From the NCBI GenBank assembly GCA_021613375.1, contig CM038720.1:19801215-19865214 (forward strand): 64,000 bases of DNA, in the 5' to 3' direction. This DNA is from Megaleporinus macrocephalus. Taxonomy: Eukaryota; Chordata; Actinopteri; Characiformes; Anostomidae. The position numbers and the translations under genes were made by a program. A model generated the notes under the pieces. That model saw only the letters and a program-made list of their open reading frames with translations. It was not told the DNA's origin and searched no databases. Shown piece by piece: positions 14,380 to 64,000 of the stretch (its first letter is position 1; every line of letters begins with the position of its first letter).

Positions 14380-14960
14380 ACAGCTCCACCTATTGGTCCT
14401 GATATTTGCACATTATGATACTGTTATAACTTATCAGCTACCATATAGGGACACATCAGTGCTCTTTAGGGGTCCTGACCATTGTAGTTCTACAATTACA
14501 GACTGTAGTTCATCTGTTTCTCTGTATACTTTGTTACCCTGTTCTTCAATAGTCAGGACCCCCACAGGACCACCCCAGAGCAGGTATTATTTGGGTGGTG
14601 GATCATTCTCAGCACTGCAGTGACACTGACATGCTGGTATGAGTGGATTAGACACAGCAGTGCTGCTGGAGTTTTGGGCAGCGTGCTGTGACCACTGATT
14701 AAGGACCTGCACAAACAAGTGCAGCAACAGATGAGCTATTACTTCTCTCCCACTTTACATCTACAAGGTGGACCAGAAAGGTAGGAGTGTCTAATAGAGT
14801 GGACAGTGAGTGGACACAGTGTTTAAAAACTCCAGAAGCACTGTCCTGTGTCCTGTAGGAGTCCTGACCATTGCAGTTGTACAATTACAGATTGAAGTCC
14901 ACCAGTTTCTCTGTATACTTTTCCTATATGATAAACGGAGCTGATGAAATGGTGGAGTGT
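14380..14960 (+). mobile_element. Dispersed fish repeat, probably Tc1-derived and non-autonomous
   Basis: Contains TTTGGGTGGTGGATCATTCT, CACTGCAGTGACACTGACAT and GTGTTTAAAAACTCCAG, landmarks of a repeat very common in otophysan fish genomes. The parts appear in both orientations, as if two copies overlap or form a palindrome. A related copy lies at 54290-54600. No coding capacity. Confidence 0.55.
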
Positions 14961-15011
14961 TGATAAGCAGGTGTATGTAATGAAGTGGTTGGTGGGTGTA
15001 TATGGTCTAGC

Positions 15012-15531
15012 TTAAGGGGGATTATTCCACTGATTTTTTATTATTATTATTATTTTTTTAACATTCACCCACATGAACCATCTCTATCGCTGAGAGGTGA
15101 ACCAGGTAAAACTGATGTGAATGGTAACCAGGGGTCATCACAGCTACAACACAAATACATTTTATTTACTTGCAAAACCACCACAGACCTACATACACCC
15201 TCTGAGTTGTATATGGAGTGCTAATGATAATAGCACTGGAGACCATTTTAACTTAGAACACCCTTTTATGTATTCTCCACTATGAATAGATGAAAATGAC
15301 TGGATTATATAATGTTTTAGGTTACAAAAGAAGATATCAGAACAGAAGATATCAGACACTTTGTGTGTAGGAGTTTATAAAGGTGGGTGTCTAGCTCCTG
15401 TAAACCCACTGTGAACAGTTCTGTAGAACAGAGTGTTTCACACCAAACCACTCAGAACGTTTACGACTTCGCTTACATCCTAACCACTTAGTCACGCAGC
15501 AATTTTGAAAAGTGAAAAAGTTCCCCTTTAA
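15012..15531. mobile_element. TTAA-type inverted-repeat element (complete copy)
   Basis: Bounded by TTAA at 15012-15015 and 15528-15531. The left terminus reads GGGGGATTATTCCACTG and the right terminus, inverted, AGGGGAACTTTTTCAC. About 512 bases between target sites and no ORF. TTAA duplications with G-rich termini suggest a piggyBac- or Kolobok-class non-autonomous element. Confidence 0.7.
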
Positions 15532-16195
15532 ACTCTTCAGATATCTGGTTCCAATCAGCCCCACTGTGAATAATTCTGACTTGACAGTTAATTAAGCAAC
15601 TAAAAACATCTTGGCCTTTTATTAGTGATGTACACTTCAGCCCAGACATATTGCAGCTTATTGGTAATAAGTCTTATTTTTATGTTTGTATTATATTTGA
15701 TTGTTTTATTACCTGCTTAAATTTAGTTTTTTTTTTTATTTTGTCACAAAGCACTCTGAGCTCAATTGGCAGGCATATGAAAAGATATGAATTAGTTACT
15801 CTTATTGTTATTATTATTATTTTTTTTTTATACACATTTCAGGCCAAACCCCTTTGAATGACCTTCATTTCTCAGCCATTCAGTGTAAATCCCCCTGAAA
15901 GATCCACTAATGGTTAACGGTGGTTTTACTTGCACAATGACTGATGCTTTGCCATAAATGAACATGGTGCCAGACGTGTAGCCACAAGTTACAATGTCAA
16001 TCTTAGATCTGCACCATTGGCTAACCACCAAGCACACGCTCGATCACATGGTGTGTAGTCAGCAACAGAACAATATGTGATGTAACTCATGTTGCAAGCT
16101 TCCCAGACCATTCATACTACTATTAATCAAAGTTATAATTTGGATAGCAGTGGTATAAAAAGCAGTGACTAATAAAACTAAGTGAGACTAAACAA

Positions 16196-17170
16196 TAAAG
16201 GGACAGTCCACTGATCTGATAAATTTCTGCATAACTCAATGGTTGAGCTGCAAACAAAGTTGTTCAGAGTGGTTTGGTGTGAAAAGCTCTGCTCTACAGA
16301 AACTTACCGAGTCAGAATCATTCACAGTGCACCTCTAAAAGCTCCCTCACAGAAATTATCATTACATAGTATGGTTTTATATACGCTGCCTGATGTCTGA
16401 GGCATTGACTGTATCCTAGCTGTGTGGGGAAAAAATGGCATAACAGAGCAATCTAACATTTTTAGTTTTAAACAATTCCAAATTAACTTAAATTATTATT
16501 ATGTTGCAGAGTCATCTACTGGAGTTAAGCTGCTAACCAGCTAGCCCTGGCTCATCCTGTAGTACCACTTTGTACCTGAAGAGGGGATAGTGAGTGACTG
16601 CAGTGTGGAGTGGAATCAGCCCAACATGAGAGGATAAAGAAGTAGTGCAGCTTCTCCAACAGCGTATTCTAATCTCTCATCAGTCATGTTAAAGGTGCTG
16701 CTCCCGGTTAGATCATTAGATCATAAGGACAGGTAGCCAATGAAAGAACAGTAAACACAATGATGTCTGAAGCTCCTGGTGAGCGACCTCCGCGGTCCAC
16801 TCTCGGCAAGAAACCACAGCAGCAAAAAAGTTATAAATAGAAACAGAACTGTAAACACTGACACTGCTTTCCACCACTGGAGGCTTCAGTCAGTCAGGGT
16901 GGAGGGATACACGCAGGACATCGTGAGGCAAAATAGTCCCCAAAGGAAAAATATTATTTTCACATTCATGACTATTTTACCATCATCAGCATTCCAAATG
17001 TCCCGGTGGTTCTGGGTAGTAAATATAAATTGGGTTGCAGACGTGGTGACGTCTGGTTCCCATCACAAGCACTGTGAGAAACATCTGACTGTCTGCAATC
17101 AACCGTTTCCCACCAAACCAAATTGTTTACAGAATAAATACTGCACACAGAACAGAAACAGAAAAAGAAA
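16196..17170 (+). mobile_element. TTAA-type element, interrupted copy
   Basis: Left end AAAGGGACAGTCCACTGATC at about 16197; landmarks CTCCCTCACAGAAA and GCCTGATGTCTGAGG follow. The family sequence stops near 16410 and resumes near 16890 (GGTGGAGGGATACACGCAGG), so about 450 bases are inserted or unrelated. Confidence 0.55.
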
Positions 17171-17203
17171 GAAAAGACAGACTATTTTCTGAAAGACCAT
17201 TAG

Positions 17204-17209
17204 TTTATT
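17204..17209 (-). terminator. Candidate polyadenylation signal of erbin
   Basis: Reverse complement AATAAA, the last canonical signal before the repeat that bounds the gene. Confidence 0.4.
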
Positions 17210-18652
17210 TTCCACAGGATACCATGGAACCTAAAATTATATACAAAATCTGGAATGTAGAATAAATGCATACCAATCATCTTGTTTGTAGCTGCTTCCA
17301 GAGAACCTTTCAAATAGCTTTACATTAAAAAGGGATGCGATTTATTGCTGGTTGTTTTTTTAATATATATATTTATAAACTAAGGTCGCTAATGCCATGG
17401 CTAACTAAAACCGTTTAAAAAGTATGTACATTTTGATTAGTAATCTCAAAGAAAGGTTTGCTAAATAAATAGACAAACGTGGGAGAATCCAAAACAAGAC
17501 CACTTGTTCTTTGATATGGCAAAAATAATCAGCTTTGAGTTTCAGCCCCCGATTGTCATTACTTTGTACTAATTTTTTTCTTAAAGGTGTGACAATCAGA
17601 GGGTCTTCATTCGACTGATTCATGACAAAATATGAAAACACAGTGCTCACTAAATACAACTATACATCGCGTCAACGTAATCACTGAAAGGTTGGGCGTC
17701 ACAGACTACCGAGGAAGCTGTTGTGTGAGAGCCGAAGCTGAAATGAGCATTAAAGCTACGTCGTGTAACCAGAACTCTGTTTTACTGCCTACTTCACCTT
17801 CGACGGGCAGCTTTGTGCCAGTGCCATTTTTTTTCCAATTGTGTGCAAAGAATGACGGCAGAGCGAGCCTAACTTAAAATCCTAACGCTAAATCAATTCA
17901 ATCGTAGCTCAACAAAACATCAGTGCTTCCTTCTACGAATATAAAATTTCAGTACACTGACGGCTATCAGTACAGGTCAATCCGATAACTTAAAACATTT
18001 CATGTAGACCTCTAGAACAACGCAGATTACAGCTGAACAAATAAAAAAATAATCTAGGGTGTGATTCCATGCAAGTCATTTACACAGTACAACAATCAAC
18101 GATTGGTCATCGTATTCTTTTGTGGGCGTGTACATACAGGCCTGCGTACAAAAACAGCCTTCTTAAGCCTCTCGATTGGATCGATTTTGTACTACTGACT
18201 TTTTTTTTTTTTTTGTCTTCACAGCCGATCAGATCTTTAAGGATAAGCGTTCGAATGCACTCACATGAGAGACGGTTGATCACGTCGACTCAGCGGGAAA
18301 GTTTGTGGAGGGGTGGGGTGGGGTGGGGGGGGGCAGTGAGTGCGGAACATTTAGCATCACCGTACGAACCACACTTAAGAACAATGTTTATGCAAAATAT
18401 TCAAAATGCCATTTCCTATGTTTTCACTTCTAAAAGTTTTACCATATAAAATGCTCTATCACAATCGAGGAGTACTAAAAGGGCTTTTCTCTCTTTTTTT
18501 TTTTCCAAAACAAAACATTGCAATCAATGACCGCTCTCTCAGAAAAATAAGAATAGAACTTCTAGCTATTGCTCTCTCGAAGACAGTCCCATAGTTAAGC
18601 CGCTCAAGGCCACTGAATATGCCGTGTGAAGGAGTGAGTATTGCTCTGGGTC

Positions 18653-18653
<1 letters not shown>

Positions 18654-18688
<35 letters not shown>
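18654..18688. repeat. Poly(A) homopolymer
   Basis: About 35 A in a row on the plus strand, in the erbin 3' UTR (U tract in the mRNA). Confidence 0.95.
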
Positions 18689-18690
<2 letters not shown>

Positions 18691-20091
18691 TGCAACCAGG
18701 AGCACTTCCCCCCCAAACCCCAACGCCGCCCTCTGACAGATCAGGGTCTGTTGGCACTTGACAAGTCTTTCACCCTGCCTGTGTCAGATTCTCACTGAAG
18801 CAGAATGTTCATGATTAAAAACAGAGAAAAGAAAAAACGAGAAAAGAGAAAAACTCTGCGTTATGCTGAGGAAGGTGATGCTTACAGAAAGGCAAACCGT
18901 GTCGAGTCCAGGTAAGAACCCCTTTCTGAAGGTCAGTTTTGAGGGAGGGTCCGAGGAAGCCCTTCAGGATTTGGGCCAGTGTCCACAAAATATCTCCAGA
19001 GCGATGAGATTCCTCCCGCTGTACACCATACCAGCAGACAGGAGCCCTCCTAGACAGAGATGATTTGTGAAGACTGGATCTGCTAGCTTCAACAAAAGGA
19101 AGCTGCAGGTGCCGAGATGGCCCAAAAAGGCCTCGTCCATCTCGAGCTTAAGTCTCCTCACAAGCTTTGGTTAACTTAGCAGTCACACCACCTCCTGTGT
19201 CCACGTGTGTCCAAGTGAGCAGAGGCCGGTCGTAGGCCCTGCAGCCTCTTCCAAAAACCCTCAAAATAGTTCTTCACCGCGTTCCCGTCCATGTCAGACA
19301 TACCGAGGGCCCTCCAGCACGTTCTAGCAGACACAGCATCTCGTTTAACATCGGGAGGTTTCTCTACAGGGTCAGGTAGTGGGGTCACTCTCGTTGCAGG
19401 GAATGAGGTGGGGGGGCTCATTCTAAATCAAGCTGAAGGTATACGGAGGCGGAGGCTACTGAAAAGTTCCGGTGGAGCTGAGAGACTAAAGTGGCGAACA
19501 GCGTCTGCCAAGAACCACAGTGGCTGTGTTTTAGAAACCGAACCGTCCACCCGGGCCAAAGCGCACGCCAGTTCTACATTCAAAATCCACAACAAGCACG
19601 TAGCACTGACCTCCAGCTAACAAGCTCATTTCTCACACAGGTCAGAGGAGTGGTTTTTAAAAATCTCTTAAATAAGAAAATGAAGGGAAAAAGGAAAAAG
19701 AAGAAGTGATTTTAAAATAATAAAAAATAAAAGGCATACTGATGTCAGCAGACAGGGAGCCCTGCCCCCTAATGGTCAGCTACAGTTAATGTTCCACTGT
19801 GTGAACTTGATGGTGAATGACTAAAGAAAAACAAACACCTTTGTACAAAAACACAGTTTTCTTGTCCTCATTGGATTAAACCAACAGGCTCTCCCACAGT
19901 GAAGGCTTCTTTTGTTGTCGTTTGTTGCTCCCAGGTCCACTGGCCACAGTGGTTTATGCCCTGTTTTCACCAAAAGCTCAGAGGTCCTTCTGTACAAAGC
20001 AGTCCAAATCATCTATACATCAATCTGGCTCCTCCACATACACAATGATGGAGTGAACAGTCAGACCACAATTTTGCGTTCCATGAAATCT

Positions 20092-62638
<42,547 letters not shown>

Positions 62639-64000
62639 CTGCAGAGAGTGAGAGAGAGAGAGAGGGAGAAGGTGAGGAAATGAAGTAGGAAGTAGGAAAA
62701 GAAAGGAAAAGAAACAATAGGAGAAAGAAAGCACACAGGAACGAAGAACGTGTGAGAGAACGAGCCAGTGATAAGAGAAAAAAGTCAGAAAGAAGTAAGA
62801 CAGCAAGGAATTGAGACAAAGAGAGAGAGAGACAGAGAGAGAGAACGTGGGGGACAAAAGAGAGTTAATTAAAGGCCACACTTCTAATGTTGATGGACTT
62901 TGATTAACTTTTATATCATCACTTGTTTCCAGCATCACAGTCATTTAATCCACACTCACAGTGCAGTACAGCCTTTTACAGCCTCAGCGTTCTACTGGAG
63001 CACATCCCACCGTGCCTCACTAACACTGGCCCACATACAGACGCCCGACCTAGCCGCTCACAGCAACAGACTTCTCCTCAATCTGGTTCCCATTATCCGC
63101 CCGAGTTTGGCCGCGAAATATGCAAGCGCATACTCTGAATACGCGCGGGGTGTTTTTCCAACTCTCATTTCTGAAGAAATATAGTCCATAAAAACACACG
63201 AGACGAGCGACAGACAGGCAGAGAGCGAGACGGAAAGAGAAAAAGTGTCTGGAAGTCAGCCAGCAGCTCTTTCTGACTGAAACTCAACATCACAGAGCTG
63301 CGAACATAATGTATGAATAATCGCTAATTAAACGTCACAGCGCTTCGAGACGCTCCATAAAACATCTGGCAAGGCCGCTTCTGCCATCCATCTCCAAACA
63401 GAGGCCAGAATCTGTCATCGTTAGGATGAAACACACAAATTGTCAGTCGCTTAAACTGTGCTGTGCTGGAGGCCACGCTTTTTCAATAAAACCTTTTCCT
63501 GCCCCATTTAATGGTATAATATCATAAGAACAACAGCGAGACTGTTTCTGTGAGGAAATGTAAGCACAGGGTCAAAGGATGTGGCTTTGGAAGACGTGGA
63601 ATAACAGTGGCTCTATGAAAATTAGCTACATCCATATATATTTTTTTATTTCCTCTACATACTCGGGGCATCTTAGCTCTTTTGGAAATGAGGAATATAA
63701 GCAGGACACTTTAGAGTAACATCACGTCAACTATCGGTTTTCAGTAGCTTTAAGAAGAAGCTAGCTCGGTATTTCCAACATGGACATCACTGGCAGAGAA
63801 AGAATGACTGAACAAGAGACCAGGCAAGACCAAACCTCAGACTTGCTTTTACTTGTGGTAAAAGAAAGAAAGAAAGAAAGAAAAAAAAAAGAAAAAATAT
63901 ATATAAAAGTATGTGAGGCACAGCCAACATCTCACATCTAAACAGCAAAACAACAGCAGAGTTCATTCCTGCCAACGTCATTTATGAAAGACTGCAACAC
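62639..64000 (-). other. erbin intron, part
   Basis: GA-rich tracts next to the acceptor (62645-62850) give a pyrimidine-rich transcript strand. 63060-63480 is repeat-free and CpG-containing, a candidate conserved element. A short AAAG run lies at 63861-63880. No further exon was found before the edge. Confidence 0.55.

Larger units (their letters stand above)
17180..20091 (-). other. erbin: erbin 3' UTR (inferred)
   Basis: About 2.9 kb from the erbin stop to a minus-strand AATAAA (plus-strand TTTATT at 17204-17209). It contains no recognised transposon except that the TTAA-type element ends just beyond it, which supports this as the transcript end. It includes a long T tract in mRNA sense (plus-strand A run at 18654-18688). 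Confidence 0.5.

Noticed and set aside
16779..17192. 137-residue plus-strand ORF
   Set aside because: Falls over the interrupted TTAA-type element and ends in a lysine/arginine-rich low-complexity run.

Overview
The window is vertebrate nuclear DNA, almost certainly from a teleost fish. It has long introns with GT-AG junctions, fish-style repeats (Tc1-like relics, small hAT and TTAA-type elements, L1-, L2- and RTE-like LINE pieces, a tRNA-derived SINE) and three recognisable conserved genes. The repeat repertoire reminds me of otophysan fishes (characins, catfishes and relatives), but that is an impression, not a proof.

Layout. (1) About 320-3505, plus strand: the last five coding exons of smc5, encoding the C-terminal ATPase lobe of the SMC5 subunit of the SMC5/6 complex; the rest of the gene lies off the left edge. 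(2) About 5350-12390, minus strand: all coding exons of zfand5 (A20 and AN1 zinc fingers, 208 residues), with a long 3' UTR, a 5' UTR exon at a GC-box/CCAAT promoter near 12.4 kb, and a possible internal TATA promoter near 9.98 kb. (3) About 17180-64000, minus strand: sixteen exons of erbin (LAP protein: last leucine-rich repeats, LAP-specific region, long disordered region, C-terminal PDZ domain). They join in frame to give 1085 residues; the N-terminal leucine-rich repeats lie off the right edge. smc5 and zfand5 converge; zfand5 and erbin run in the same direction with about 4.8 kb between them.

The outstanding non-genic feature is the 12.4 kb erbin intron at 38774-51217. It holds two unrelated minisatellites: about 5.8 kb of a 34-bp unit (roughly 170 copies, with a 1167-bp higher-order duplication inside it) that begins where a hAT-type element is cut off, and about 1.67 kb of a 32-bp unit (about 52 copies) that ends only about 20 bp from the 5' splice site of the preceding erbin exon. 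In transcript orientation the 32-bp unit looks like a 3' splice site and also carries a heat-shock-element-like core; I think this is the most interesting thing here. Elsewhere at least ten copies of one TTAA-flanked inverted-repeat element fill introns and the intergenic region.

The three genes are not a pathway: genome maintenance (smc5), ubiquitin-linked protein turnover (zfand5) and basolateral scaffolding/signalling (erbin). Their linkage appears to reflect an old vertebrate chromosome segment. All exon borders were read by eye from splice consensus and frame; UTR ends and transcription starts are inferred.
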